From positions 43,353-107,352 of the forward strand of contig CAZYHV010000012.1 in the NCBI GenBank assembly GCA_964647485.1: a stretch of DNA of 64,000 nt, written 5' to 3'. Source of the DNA: FW021-bin31 sp964647485 (lineage in GTDB: Bacteria; Bacteroidota; Bacteroidia; Chitinophagales; Chitinophagaceae). Of this stretch, positions 17,746-26,846 are shown piece by piece. The position numbers were made by a program, and so were the translations under genes. A model generated the notes under the pieces. It saw only the letters and a list, made by a program, of their open reading frames with translations, was not told where the DNA came from and ran no database searches. The stretch's first letter is position 1, and each line of letters opens with the position of its first letter.

Positions 17746-19593
17746 ATGCATCAAAATATTAAGATTAGAATTTTCAGTCTTGGTTTAATAGTACTGTTTT
17801 TATACCCAAGTTCTCTAATAGCCCAAAAGGTTTCTTGGCAACCGGTGAAAGGTTCAATGACAACACCATGGACAAAAGATGTAACACCAGGGAATGTTCA
17901 TAAAGAATATCCTCGTCCACAAATGCAGCGTAAAAAGTGGAATAACCTAAATGGTTTATGGACCTACAAAATAAGCTCTTCTTTAGACAACACTCCCAAA
18001 GAGGCGCGTTTTTTGAAAGGGAAAGGACAAGGGGAGATATTAGTCCCTTTTCCTATCGAGTCTTCGCTTTCAGGAGTAAAGAAACCGTTAAGACCAGATC
18101 AGAAGCTCTGGTATCAGCGATCTTTCATAATACCAGCTTCTTGGCAGGGGCAAAGAATCCTGTTGCATTTCGGGGCAGTAGATTGGCGCACCAATGTTTG
18201 GGTTAATGGAGAGAAAGTGGGTATGCATCAAGGAGGATATGACAATTTTTCTTTTGATATAACAGATGCTCTACATAATAATGGTAAACAACAAATTGTT
18301 GTTTCAGTTTGGGATCCTACGGACAAAGGTTTTCAACCGATAGGTAAGCAGACGCTTAATCCGCGTGGTATTTGGTACACATCTACTTCAGGGATTTGGC
18401 AAACAGTCTGGATAGAGCCGGTTCCACCGGTATCTATTAAATCTTTGCGTATGACACCCGATATTGATAATAAGTTGTTGCACCTAAAAGTGGAAGGGAA
18501 TAACCATGTTTCTAAATATACTGTAAAAGCTATTGCTTATGATAAAGGAAAGAAAGTAGGAGAAAAAGAAGCTAATCTAGGACAAAAACTAAGCTTACAT
18601 CTACAAGATATGAAATTATGGTCGCCAAGTCATCCATTTCTGTATGATTTGGTTATAACTTTATATAAAGGAAAAGAAAAAATAGATGAAGTAAAGAGTT
18701 ATTTTGGAATGCGGAAGGTTAGTTTGGGAAAAGATAACCGGGGAATAACTCGTCTGTTTTTAAATAATAAACCCTTGTTTCAGTTTGGTCCGTTAGATCA
18801 GGGCTTTTGGCCGGATGGAATTTACACTGCTCCTACTGATGGAGCAATGAAATTTGATATTGAGAAGACAAAAAAATGGGGATTCAATATGATAAGAAAA
18901 CATGTGAAAGTAGAACCGGCACGTTGGTATTATTACTGCGATAAAATTGGATTATTGGTTTGGCAGGATATGCCGAGTGGTGATAAACATATAGGAGGAA
19001 AGGATCCTGATATAAAAAGGATAGCCCAATCAGCTCAAAATTATAAAGAAGAGATTAAAGGGATGATAGATGGTCTATATAATCACCCGAGTATAGTTAC
19101 CTGGGTGCCTTTCAATGAAGGGTGGGGACAGTTCCAGACAAGAAAGGTGACCAAATTAGTAAAAGAATTAGATCCTACTCGTCTGATTGATGCAACTACG
19201 GGATGGGCTGACAGAGGAGTCGGGGATATGCATGATATGCATAAATATCCCGGACCGGGTATGTTTCCTGTAGAAGAAGGACGGGCATCTGTATTGGGAG
19301 AATTTGGCGGACAGGCACTTGTTGTAAAAGACCATTTATGGCTAACCGATTTCTCTAAAGCTCCGGGACATTACAAAACATCTACTTCAAGAGATGCATT
19401 GCATCAGAAATATGCTGCTATGATGAAAAAACTAAAAGAGCTAAAGAAAAAAGGCTTAGCCGCAGCCGTTTATACCCAGACTACAGATGTAGAAACCGAA
19501 GTAAATGGGTTGATGACTTATGACAGAAAAGTAATGAAGTTCAATGAGAATAAATTGAAAGAAATGAACCAAGAGTTTATAAAGGGTAACTAG
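17746..19593 (+). CDS. Glycoside hydrolase family 2 enzyme (beta-galactosidase/glucuronidase type)
   Basis: A 615-residue secreted enzyme (signal ending PSSLIAQ). It has a jelly-roll sugar-binding domain (LHFGAVDWRTNVWVNGEKVG), an immunoglobulin-like domain and a TIM barrel with acid/base E458 (PFNEGWGQ) and nucleophile E519 (VLGEFGGQA). The C-terminal VYTQTTDVETEVNGLMTYD is typical of a short GH2 group common in Bacteroidota PULs. It starts 58 bases after the third sulfatase. Together they would desulfate and then trim the glycan. Specificity between beta-galactose and related sugars cannot be read from sequence. Confidence 0.92.
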   Translation: MHQNIKIRIFSLGLIVLFLYPSSLIAQKVSWQPVKGSMTTPWTKDVTPGNVHKEYPRPQMQRKKWNNLNGLWTYKISSSLDNTPKEARFLKGKGQGEILVPFPIESSLSGVKKPLRPDQKLWYQRSFIIPASWQGQRILLHFGAVDWRTNVWVNGEKVGMHQGGYDNFSFDITDALHNNGKQQIVVSVWDPTDKGFQPIGKQTLNPRGIWYTSTSGIWQTVWIEPVPPVSIKSLRMTPDIDNKLLHLKVEGNNHVSKYTVKAIAYDKGKKVGEKEANLGQKLSLHLQDMKLWSPSHPFLYDLVITLYKGKEKIDEVKSYFGMRKVSLGKDNRGITRLFLNNKPLFQFGPLDQGFWPDGIYTAPTDGAMKFDIEKTKKWGFNMIRKHVKVEPARWYYYCDKIGLLVWQDMPSGDKHIGGKDPDIKRIAQSAQNYKEEIKGMIDGLYNHPSIVTWVPFNEGWGQFQTRKVTKLVKELDPTRLIDATTGWADRGVGDMHDMHKYPGPGMFPVEEGRASVLGEFGGQALVVKDHLWLTDFSKAPGHYKTSTSRDALHQKYAAMMKKLKELKKKGLAAAVYTQTTDVETEVNGLMTYDRKVMKFNENKLKEMNQEFIKGN

Positions 19594-19637
19594 AAGAAAT
19601 TGGAGAAAATGAGTATATGGAGAAGATGCTTAAATAA

Positions 19638-19672
19638 GCCATTAAACAAAGAGGATTATTAAGCTTAATTCG
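19638..19672 (+). repeat. 35-base remnant resembling the 5' end of the second sulfatase gene
   Basis: Thirteen identical bases (gccattaaacaaa) and then 17 of the next 22 match positions 14400-14434, where they encode AIKQMGLLGLSP of the sulfatase signal region. Here they lie just upstream of the truncated GH5 gene, in another frame from it and with a stop codon (TAA 19635-19637) before them. It looks like a recombination scar. Confidence 0.55.
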
Positions 19673-19707
19673 ATGGTCATCCTCTTATTCTAAGGGGGAT
19701 TAATCTC

Positions 19708-20844
19708 ATGAACAAGACCTCGGAAGGCGGCTATTTTGAAGGAATCAATCAGACGGCTTTTGATTCTATTCGTTCCTGGGGAATGAATGCAGTACGGCTG
19801 GGAATATTCTGGGATGGTATAGAACCAAAACCGGGGAAGATAGATTCTGCATATTTGAAAGAACTGGATCAACGAATTGCGATGGCGAAGAAAGCGGGTC
19901 TTTATGTGCTTTTGGATATGCATCAGGATTTGTATAGTGAGCAGTATAATGGGGATGGAGCTCCGGCTTGGGCTTGTTTGGATGATGGAAGGCCTAATAC
20001 AGTGAAGGGGGGAAGTTGGGACGATGCTTATTTTACCAGTCCAGCTATACAAACGGCCTTTGATTATTTTTGGGAAAATAAGAAAACAGAAGATGGAGTT
20101 GGTCTTCAGGATCATTACCTTCAGGCCTGGAAAGCAGTTGCCAAAAGGTATGTGGATAATCCAACGGTTATTGGGTATGATATAATGAATGAACCATTTA
20201 TTGGCAGCCCTATTTTAGAAGTACAACAGGCTTATTTTAGGGTGTTGGCAGATACGTTAGAAAAAGAGAAGGTCATCAAGGGAAAAAGGCAATTGATGCA
20301 GATGTGGATGTCGCCTGAGGGGCGGTTTCAGATTATGAAAATGTTGGATGATACGACGTTGTTTAAAAAAGTAATAGACGCTACCGAGCCCATTTATGCA
20401 CAATTTGAAGAAAAATATCTCCAGCCTTTTTATGAAAAAGCGCATGCGGCGATTCAACTTGTGGATACCAATCATTTGCTATTTTTGGAACCGAGTGTGA
20501 GTGCCAATATAGGAGTGAAAAGCCATTTACAGAACACTTTTAATGGGACTATGGTATATGCTCCGCATACTTATGATATAGTGACAGATACTAAAGCGCA
20601 GCAAGCCTATAGTACTGGGAGACTATCTCTTATTCTGAATCGGCATCGGAAGAAACAGGAACAACTAAATGTTCCAATGGTTATGGGCGAATGGGGTGCT
20701 TTTTATGATGCTGACAGCAGTATCCTACCGGAGGCAAAGTTTATTCTGAATACAATGAAGGAGATGAGATATGGGAATTTTTATTGGGCTTATCAAAAGG
20801 ATCTGCGTGAAAGAACATACTTTTACATCTTAATCAATAAATAA
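19708..20844 (+). CDS. GH5 endoglycoceramidase-like glycosidase, 5' end missing
   Basis: 378 residues from the first ATG. The barrel carries acid/base E162 (YDIMNEPF) and nucleophile E328 (VMGEWGAF), with LYVLLDMHQDLYSEQY as in endoglycoceramidase-like GH5 enzymes. Homology-like sequence continues in frame upstream of the ATG (FDGHPLILRGINL, first barrel strand) until a TAA at 19666-19668, so the true N-terminus with its signal peptide and first strand is lost or displaced. As it stands the product would lack a secretion signal and may be a pseudogene or a cytoplasmic variant. The phosphodiesterase gene follows after one base. Confidence 0.75.
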   Translation: MNKTSEGGYFEGINQTAFDSIRSWGMNAVRLGIFWDGIEPKPGKIDSAYLKELDQRIAMAKKAGLYVLLDMHQDLYSEQYNGDGAPAWACLDDGRPNTVKGGSWDDAYFTSPAIQTAFDYFWENKKTEDGVGLQDHYLQAWKAVAKRYVDNPTVIGYDIMNEPFIGSPILEVQQAYFRVLADTLEKEKVIKGKRQLMQMWMSPEGRFQIMKMLDDTTLFKKVIDATEPIYAQFEEKYLQPFYEKAHAAIQLVDTNHLLFLEPSVSANIGVKSHLQNTFNGTMVYAPHTYDIVTDTKAQQAYSTGRLSLILNRHRKKQEQLNVPMVMGEWGAFYDADSSILPEAKFILNTMKEMRYGNFYWAYQKDLRERTYFYILINK

Positions 20845-20845
20845 A

Positions 20846-21727
20846 ATGAAAAAACTTCTGACTGTTGTACTTGTTGTCCTCCCTTTTTTAGCCACTTCTC
20901 AGGTAAAAGGCGTTCAACATTTTATTTTGATAGGGTTAGATGGAACAGGAGCGAATTATCTGTCTCAGGCTGAAAATATTCCCAATATAAAGTACCTGAT
21001 GAAGAATGGATCGTATTCTTATCATGCTCGTTGTTGTCGACCTTCTTCCAGTGCAATTAACTGGGCGGCAATGACGATGGGAGCCAGCCCCTCTCTCACC
21101 GGTTATACCCATTGGGACAGTAAAACCCCGGAAATTCCTTCCAGAGTGACGGATAAATATGGGATGTTCCCTTCTATTTTTGCTATTATGAGGGAGCAGA
21201 AGCCGGATGCCGAGACCGGAGTGATTTATACCTGGGGAGGAATTGGCTATCTTTTCCCAAAGAAAGCGGTGAATAAAGATGATCATGCCGGCTCAGATAG
21301 TGCTACGGTATTACATGCAGTCAATTACATCAAATCCTCCAAGCCCAATCTTTTGTGGCTCCATTTTGATGGTGTGGATGGCGCAGGTCATAGTATAGGT
21401 TGGGGAACGTCAGCTTATTATCAGGCGATTCAAAAAATAGATACTTATATTGGTCAAATTATACAGGCCGTGAAAGATGCGGGTATCATGAAACATACGG
21501 TCATCCTGGTTACTGCAGATCATGGAGGCATTAAGAAAGGACATGGCGGTATCAGCATGAAAGAGATGGAAATTCCCTGGATTCTTTATGGACAAGGGGT
21601 GAAAAAAAATAAGGTCATCAAAAATAGCATTATGACTTTTGATACGGCTTCTACCATAGCCTATATCTTTGGGCTAAACCAACCGCAGGTCTGGATCGGT
21701 CGTCCGGTAACAGCTGCTTTTAAATAG
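20846..21727 (+). CDS. Secreted type I phosphodiesterase/alkaline-phosphatase superfamily protein
   Basis: A 293-residue protein with a signal peptide (LLTVVLVVLPFLATSQ) and the alkaline phosphatase superfamily metal sites: GLDGTGANYL, the nucleophile region RPSSSAINW, HFDGVDGAGHSIGW, TADHGG and KKGHGG. It resembles nucleotide pyrophosphatase/phosphodiesterase-type enzymes and is the last gene before a strong terminator. In a sulfatase-rich operon it might remove phosphate-type substituents, or act on a phospholipid or sulfate ester, since this superfamily is promiscuous. The substrate is unknown. Confidence 0.82.
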   Translation: MKKLLTVVLVVLPFLATSQVKGVQHFILIGLDGTGANYLSQAENIPNIKYLMKNGSYSYHARCCRPSSSAINWAAMTMGASPSLTGYTHWDSKTPEIPSRVTDKYGMFPSIFAIMREQKPDAETGVIYTWGGIGYLFPKKAVNKDDHAGSDSATVLHAVNYIKSSKPNLLWLHFDGVDGAGHSIGWGTSAYYQAIQKIDTYIGQIIQAVKDAGIMKHTVILVTADHGGIKKGHGGISMKEMEIPWILYGQGVKKNKVIKNSIMTFDTASTIAYIFGLNQPQVWIGRPVTAAFK

Positions 21728-21742
21728 GTTTTTTCTACTTGG

Positions 21743-21785
21743 AAAAAGAGCCACATGGATGATTTTCTGTGTGGCTCTTTTTTTT
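21743..21785 (+). terminator. Strong intrinsic terminator ending the PUL
   Basis: AAAGAGCCACA (21745-21755) pairs perfectly with TGTGGCTCTTT (21770-21780) over a 14-base loop, followed by an uninterrupted run of T. It lies 17 bases after the phosphodiesterase stop codon and separates the PUL from the second SusC/SusD pair. Confidence 0.92.
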
Positions 21786-21861
21786 ATTTAAAATGAGAAA
21801 AGAAAATTTTTTCGCTAAAATGAATTGCTCTACCTTTGACCACCGTGAACGAATGGTGAAT

Positions 21862-21881
21862 GCCTGAGCAAGTTCTCAGGC
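21862..21881. repeat. Hairpin GCCTGAG/CTCAGGC upstream of second susC
   Basis: GCCTGAG (21862-21868) and CTCAGGC (21875-21881) with a 6-base spacer. It lies between two TAnnTTTG boxes (21831-21838 and 21907-21914) and may be a binding site or a leader hairpin. Confidence 0.5.
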
Positions 21882-21906
21882 TTGTGGTAGCATTGCATTC
21901 TTTCCC

Positions 21907-21914
21907 TACGTTTG
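21907..21914 (+). promoter_or_regulatory. Candidate promoter of the second susC
   Basis: TACGTTTG fits TAnnTTTG, with TTG at 21882-21884 as a possible -33 element 22 bases upstream. A second possible box, TACCTTTG, is at 21831-21838. The ATG is 46 bases downstream of the nearer box. Confidence 0.5.
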
Positions 21915-21960
21915 ACCTTCTTGTATTAAAGCTGAATTTTCTTTTTGGTAGTATAATAAA

Positions 21961-24900
21961 ATGTTTATGAATAAAACAGCCTGTTTTGAAATCCCTTCTA
22001 CTTTACAGATAAAAAAAGAGGGAAAGGATAGGACGTTAAAAACACGGTTATTTGTTGTTTTTTTGATGGTTTTTATCTTATTTTTAGGGTTATCAGTAGT
22101 CAGGGGGAAAGATCGTTCTGATCATCATATTTTACATGAAAATTATATAAACAGACTTACTTTCCAAGAGAATGTACATCTCAAGGGGACTGTGGTTGAT
22201 GCCAAAACCGGAGAGCCACTTGTTGGAGTGACGATAAAGGTAAAAGGGAAGAATAAAGGCACTGTTTCAGGTGCGGGAGGGAAATTTGATCTTCAGGTAG
22301 CTGATGATGCCACTTTAGTGGTGAGTTATGTGAGTTATGAAACAAAAGAAGTTCCCGTGAACGGAAGAAATGAAATTGCTATAAAACTTTCTACGTCAGC
22401 CAAACAATTGAATGAATTGGTGGTCACAGCTTTAGGGGTAAAAAAGGAAGAAGCGGCACTTAGTTATTCTACGCAGCAAGTATCGGGAGATGATTTGACG
22501 AAAGTGAAGACCGGAAATATGGTGGATGCATTGAGTGGAAAAGTGGCCGGGATGTCTTTGTCGCCCAGTGCCGGCGGTTTGGGTAGTTCAGCGAAAGTGA
22601 TACTTCGTGGCGCACGTTCTGCAAATGGGAATAACCAACCGCTATATGTAGTAGATGGAGTGCCTATTTCTAATGGAGGGAATGGAAAGGGACAACAGAA
22701 CAGCCTGTTTGGAGGAACACCTGAAGGAGGAGATGGTATTGAAAACCTGAACCCTGATGATATTGCCAGTATTTCTGTTTTAAAAGGGGCTTCTGCGGCA
22801 GCATTATATGGAAGTCAGGCACAAAATGGAGTGATTCTTATTACCACGAAGCAAGGGAAAAAAGGGAAAACCTCCATCCATTTTTCATCGGATTTTTCAA
22901 TGAAAAAGATAGCCTATAGCCCAAAGTTTCAGAATGGCTATGGCCAGACGAATAAAGGATCTACTTTCAGTTGGGGAGATCCTTTGTCTAAGCATTATGA
23001 TAATGTAGATCCGTTTTTTAGAACAGGTACCAACTGGACAAATTCTATCAGCCTCTCTGCCGGCACGGATAAAACAAAAACGTATTTCTCCTATGCCAAC
23101 ACAGCAGCTAAAGGCATTCAACCCAACAATAAACTTCAAAAAAATAACTTCTTTCTACATGAAACCGGCAAATTTCTCAATGATAAATTAACCGTGGATG
23201 GGAGTGTGACTTATGTGAATCAAAAAATTAATAATAATCCGGCAATTGGCTATTATTTGAATCCATTGGTGAGTTTGTATTTATTCCCAAGGGGGCAAAA
23301 TATTTTACCGTATAAAAAACAATATGAATTTCCGGAGAAAAAGGGAGTAGCACGTCAGAATTGGTTTGTATCCGGTGATGATATGCGGCAGCAGAATCCC
23401 TGGTGGGTAGCGAATCGGGATTTGACAAAGACTACCAGAAATCGCGTTATTTTAAATGGAACATTGAAATACCAATTTAATGATTGGCTGAATCTACAGG
23501 TAAAAGGGAATTTAGATCGAGCCGTAGATGATTATGTGGAACAGCGTTATGCCGGAACGGATGTTCTTTTCAATGAGAACGGCCATGGGTTTATGGGGCA
23601 AAATAAACAAACGATAACCCAAAAATATGGAGAAGCTATTTTAAATGTAGCTGCTCCGAATCCTGATGCGACTGTGCAGGTAAGCGGATTGGTAGGAACC
23701 AGTATAAAAGATGTGGTATCGGATCAAACGAATGTAGAGGGAGATCTTTCCACTCCGGATTTCTTTTCGGTGAGTAATATTATCTCTGCTTATCCTTCTA
23801 CTTCTGTTTCTGTCGGAGCACTTGATCCTACTTATACACATACTCAATTACAATCTGTTTTTGCTAATGTAGATGTTTCCTATGATCAGTGGTTGTTTCT
23901 GACCTTAACAGGAAGGAATGACTGGTCTTCCAATTTATCTTATACGCCGAATGTTTCTTTCTTTTATCCATCGGCAGGTTTGTCTGTTATTCTTTCTAGG
24001 ATACTGGATTTACCCCAGTTTGTTTCTTATGGAAAGGTTCGGGGTTCCTGGGCGCAGGTGGGGAATACGGTTCCTCCTTATTTGACGAAAGTGCAAAATA
24101 CACAAAGTGGTGCCGGGCAATTGAATTTTAATACGGAACAATCTTTTAGAACGCTGAAACCGGAAAAAACAAATTCTTTGGAATTAGGAACAGATTGGAA
24201 CTTCCTGAATAACCGGTTGCATTTTAGTTTTACCTATTATAAAACCAATACGAAGAACCAGTATGTGCCGGTCATTCCGCCGGTAGCCTCGTTAGTATCT
24301 AAGGGATATGTTAATGCCGGAAATATTCAAAATGAAGGCATCGAATTTACCGTTGGTGCAGATATCATTAAGCAGAACCATCTTTCTTGGACGACAACCA
24401 TTAATGGATCTTCTAACCATAGTGACATTATTGATGTCGATAGTAAAGATGGGATCGATCGGTTTATGTTAACTGATGGAGGCAATGCTTATCAATCCAG
24501 AATTCAGAAAGGCGGTTCTTATGGGGATATCTATGGTAGTGTCTTCAAGCGGGATGAAAAAGGGCGGATTATTTTTTCGGGAAGCGGAACGAAGACCGAT
24601 CCTTATATTCCTCAAACCCAAGATGAATATGGGTATATAGGGAATCCTAATCCCAAGTTTCAGATTGGATGGGGAAATACGCTGACCTATAAAAACTTTA
24701 ATCTGTACTTCTTATTTAGTGGAAGATTTGGAGGACAGGTATTATCCATGACCCAAATGGTTTTGGATTTATATGGGGTCTCAGAAAGAACAGGGGATGC
24801 AAGAGATGCCGGAAGTGTTGCGGTAAACGGAGTAGATGAGGACGGAAACGCCGTTTCAGAAGTTGATCCTAAATCCTGGTATAGTACCACCGGAGGACGA

Positions 24901-25164
24901 CAGGGTATATCAGAATCGGGAATCTTTAATGCTTCCGTTGCACGTTTACGGGAAGTTTCCCTAGGATATACTTTCCCGGTAGAAAATAGCGTGATTGAGG
25001 ATTTGAGCCTGGCCATTACGGGTAGAAATCTCTTTTATATTTATAAAAAGGCTCCTTTTGATCCTGAGCTGACCATGTCTACCGGCAACGGTATGGATGG
25101 CGTAGACTTATTTACTCAGCCTGCAACTCGCAATTTTGGAATAAAGCTAAATGTTACTTTTTAA
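21961..25164 (+). CDS. SusC/RagA-type TonB-dependent transporter without STN domain
   Basis: 1067 residues. An N-terminal membrane signal (LFVVFLMVFILFLGLSVVRG, about residues 30-49) is followed by a CarboxypepD_reg-like domain (VHLKGTVVDAKTGEPLVGVT), the TonB plug (LNELVVTALGVKKEEAALSY, NQPLYVVDGVPIS, ISVLKGASAAALYG) and a barrel ending NFGIKLNVTF. There is no STN domain and no sigma or FecR gene beside it, so it is not wired to ECF control like the first one. It shares an exact 29-base run (22219-22247) with the first susC (6878-6906). Confidence 0.95.
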   Translation: MFMNKTACFEIPSTLQIKKEGKDRTLKTRLFVVFLMVFILFLGLSVVRGKDRSDHHILHENYINRLTFQENVHLKGTVVDAKTGEPLVGVTIKVKGKNKGTVSGAGGKFDLQVADDATLVVSYVSYETKEVPVNGRNEIAIKLSTSAKQLNELVVTALGVKKEEAALSYSTQQVSGDDLTKVKTGNMVDALSGKVAGMSLSPSAGGLGSSAKVILRGARSANGNNQPLYVVDGVPISNGGNGKGQQNSLFGGTPEGGDGIENLNPDDIASISVLKGASAAALYGSQAQNGVILITTKQGKKGKTSIHFSSDFSMKKIAYSPKFQNGYGQTNKGSTFSWGDPLSKHYDNVDPFFRTGTNWTNSISLSAGTDKTKTYFSYANTAAKGIQPNNKLQKNNFFLHETGKFLNDKLTVDGSVTYVNQKINNNPAIGYYLNPLVSLYLFPRGQNILPYKKQYEFPEKKGVARQNWFVSGDDMRQQNPWWVANRDLTKTTRNRVILNGTLKYQFNDWLNLQVKGNLDRAVDDYVEQRYAGTDVLFNENGHGFMGQNKQTITQKYGEAILNVAAPNPDATVQVSGLVGTSIKDVVSDQTNVEGDLSTPDFFSVSNIISAYPSTSVSVGALDPTYTHTQLQSVFANVDVSYDQWLFLTLTGRNDWSSNLSYTPNVSFFYPSAGLSVILSRILDLPQFVSYGKVRGSWAQVGNTVPPYLTKVQNTQSGAGQLNFNTEQSFRTLKPEKTNSLELGTDWNFLNNRLHFSFTYYKTNTKNQYVPVIPPVASLVSKGYVNAGNIQNEGIEFTVGADIIKQNHLSWTTTINGSSNHSDIIDVDSKDGIDRFMLTDGGNAYQSRIQKGGSYGDIYGSVFKRDEKGRIIFSGSGTKTDPYIPQTQDEYGYIGNPNPKFQIGWGNTLTYKNFNLYFLFSGRFGGQVLSMTQMVLDLYGVSERTGDARDAGSVAVNGVDEDGNAVSEVDPKSWYSTTGGRQGISESGIFNASVARLREVSLGYTFPVENSVIEDLSLAITGRNLFYIYKKAPFDPELTMSTGNGMDGVDLFTQPATRNFGIKLNVTF

Positions 25165-25184
25165 GCGAATAAAAGAATTTGATA

Positions 25185-26807
25185 ATGATGCACCTCATGA
25201 ATAAAGGATTTAGAATGCAAAAGGGATCTCTGTTGCTAACTATTGTTGGGTTGTTGCTGTTTTCAGCATGTACAAAGAAGTTTGAGGACTATAATACCGA
25301 TCCTGATGCCTTGTCTGATGAACAAACAGTAGATATTATAGCCAGTGCGATTGGGCCGATGGAGCAGGATCTGTATAGCAACTATCAGACTGCGCAAAAC
25401 CTGAATGCCGATGCTTATGCCGGATATATGATGTCTCCGACTCCTTTTAACGGAGGATTGAATAATTTAAATTACTCAATGGTAGATCTTTGGGATAAGA
25501 ATGCATTTAACGATGCTTATACCTTAATTATGGCACCGGTCAGGAAAATGAAGAAGGCCGGAGTCGAAGAGAAGGCTCCTGAAATTTGGGCGGTGGCGTT
25601 GCTGATTCAGATTGACGGTATTGACAGAACAACAGATCGGTTTGGCCCCATTCCTTATACTCAAACAGGAAGTTCGCTAACCACTATTCCCTATGATGAT
25701 CAGGAAAAGATTTATAAGACCTTTTTTAAGCAAATTGATACGGCAGTTGCTAATTTGCAAGGTTATATCGCAGATAGTGCCGGAACTTCTTCTCTGAAAG
25801 ATGGAGATCTTATTTATGATGGGAATTATAAGAAATGGTTAAAATTTGCAAATTCTCTTCGTCTCAGGCTGGCTATGCGTGTAGTGAAAGCAGATCCTCA
25901 ATTAGCAAAAACACAGGGAGAAAAGGCTCTGTCAGCCCAGGGGGGATTGTTATCTACCCCGGATGATGATGCGGCTTTTGACCAATCCGGAGACCGGGCT
26001 AATGATATTTGGTTGGTTACTGAATCTTATGGAGATAATCGTCTGAATGCGGCTCTGGCTACCTATATGACCGGATATGATGACCCTCGGCTGCCGAAGT
26101 ATGCAACCCCGGCCACCGACCCTGCGGTAAAGGGGAAGTATGTGGGAATAAGAATTGGAAGTATTACAGGGAATAATAATAAATCGGATTATGTGGATTA
26201 TGCCAGTTTGAATACGGCAACTACTTTTAATCATGATGCCCCTCAACTGATTATGACGGCAGCAGAAGTTTGGTTTTTAAAAGCCGAAGCAGCATTAAGA
26301 GGCTGGAGTGGTGCCGGAGCAGTAAAAGAAGATTATGAAATGGGTATAAAAACATCTTTTAAACAATGGGGGATTACGAATTCATCCGTTGTGAATGACT
26401 ATCTTTCTGATCAGTCCGGTACACCGGATGACTATGTAGACCCGCAAAATTCAGGAAATGATGCTCCTGCACTTTCTGATATTACCATTAAGTGGGATGC
26501 TTCTGCTTCTAAAGAGGAAAAGTTAGAACGGATTATTACTCAAAAATGGTTGGCTATTTTCCCGGATGGAGAAGAAGCCTGGGCAGATTACAGAAGAACC
26601 GGGTATCCTAAATTATTTCCAGTCGTTCATAATGAGAGCAATGGAGCAGTGGATACAAAGGTTCAAATTAGAAGAATCCCCTACCCTTCTACGGAATATA
26701 ATAACAATGGAGCGGCCGTGAATGAGGCAGTAGATCAAATGTTAGATGGCCCGGATAATGTAGGTACTCGCTTATGGTGGGATGTGGATAAGGGGAATTT
26801 TAATTAA
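25185..26807 (+). CDS. SusD-like lipoprotein, partner of the second SusC
   Basis: About 540 residues from the ATG at 25185 (a second ATG at 25188 and another at 25197 are also possible). Lipoprotein signal LLTIVGLLLFSACTKKFEDYNTDPD. The pattern (LSDEQTVDIIASAIGPMEQDLYSNYQ, IDRTTDRFGPIPYTQ, LKFANSLRLRLAMRVVKADP, ITQKWLAIFPDGEEAWADYRRTGYP) is of the SusD-like group often paired with peptide- or oligosaccharide-importing SusC proteins. It starts 20 bases after susC. No hydrolase lies next to the pair, so the substrate is unknown. Confidence 0.93.
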   Translation: MMHLMNKGFRMQKGSLLLTIVGLLLFSACTKKFEDYNTDPDALSDEQTVDIIASAIGPMEQDLYSNYQTAQNLNADAYAGYMMSPTPFNGGLNNLNYSMVDLWDKNAFNDAYTLIMAPVRKMKKAGVEEKAPEIWAVALLIQIDGIDRTTDRFGPIPYTQTGSSLTTIPYDDQEKIYKTFFKQIDTAVANLQGYIADSAGTSSLKDGDLIYDGNYKKWLKFANSLRLRLAMRVVKADPQLAKTQGEKALSAQGGLLSTPDDDAAFDQSGDRANDIWLVTESYGDNRLNAALATYMTGYDDPRLPKYATPATDPAVKGKYVGIRIGSITGNNNKSDYVDYASLNTATTFNHDAPQLIMTAAEVWFLKAEAALRGWSGAGAVKEDYEMGIKTSFKQWGITNSSVVNDYLSDQSGTPDDYVDPQNSGNDAPALSDITIKWDASASKEEKLERIITQKWLAIFPDGEEAWADYRRTGYPKLFPVVHNESNGAVDTKVQIRRIPYPSTEYNNNGAAVNEAVDQMLDGPDNVGTRLWWDVDKGNFN

Positions 26808-26831
26808 CTTTTTCGTTTCCTACTTTCCCCT

Positions 26832-26839
26832 TAGTTTTG
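26832..26839 (+). promoter_or_regulatory. Candidate uvrB promoter with almost no leader
   Basis: TAGTTTTG fits TAnnTTTG and ends only 7 bases before the uvrB ATG at 26847. If used, the mRNA would be leaderless or nearly so. Confidence 0.45.
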
Positions 26840-26846
26840 TCTGACG

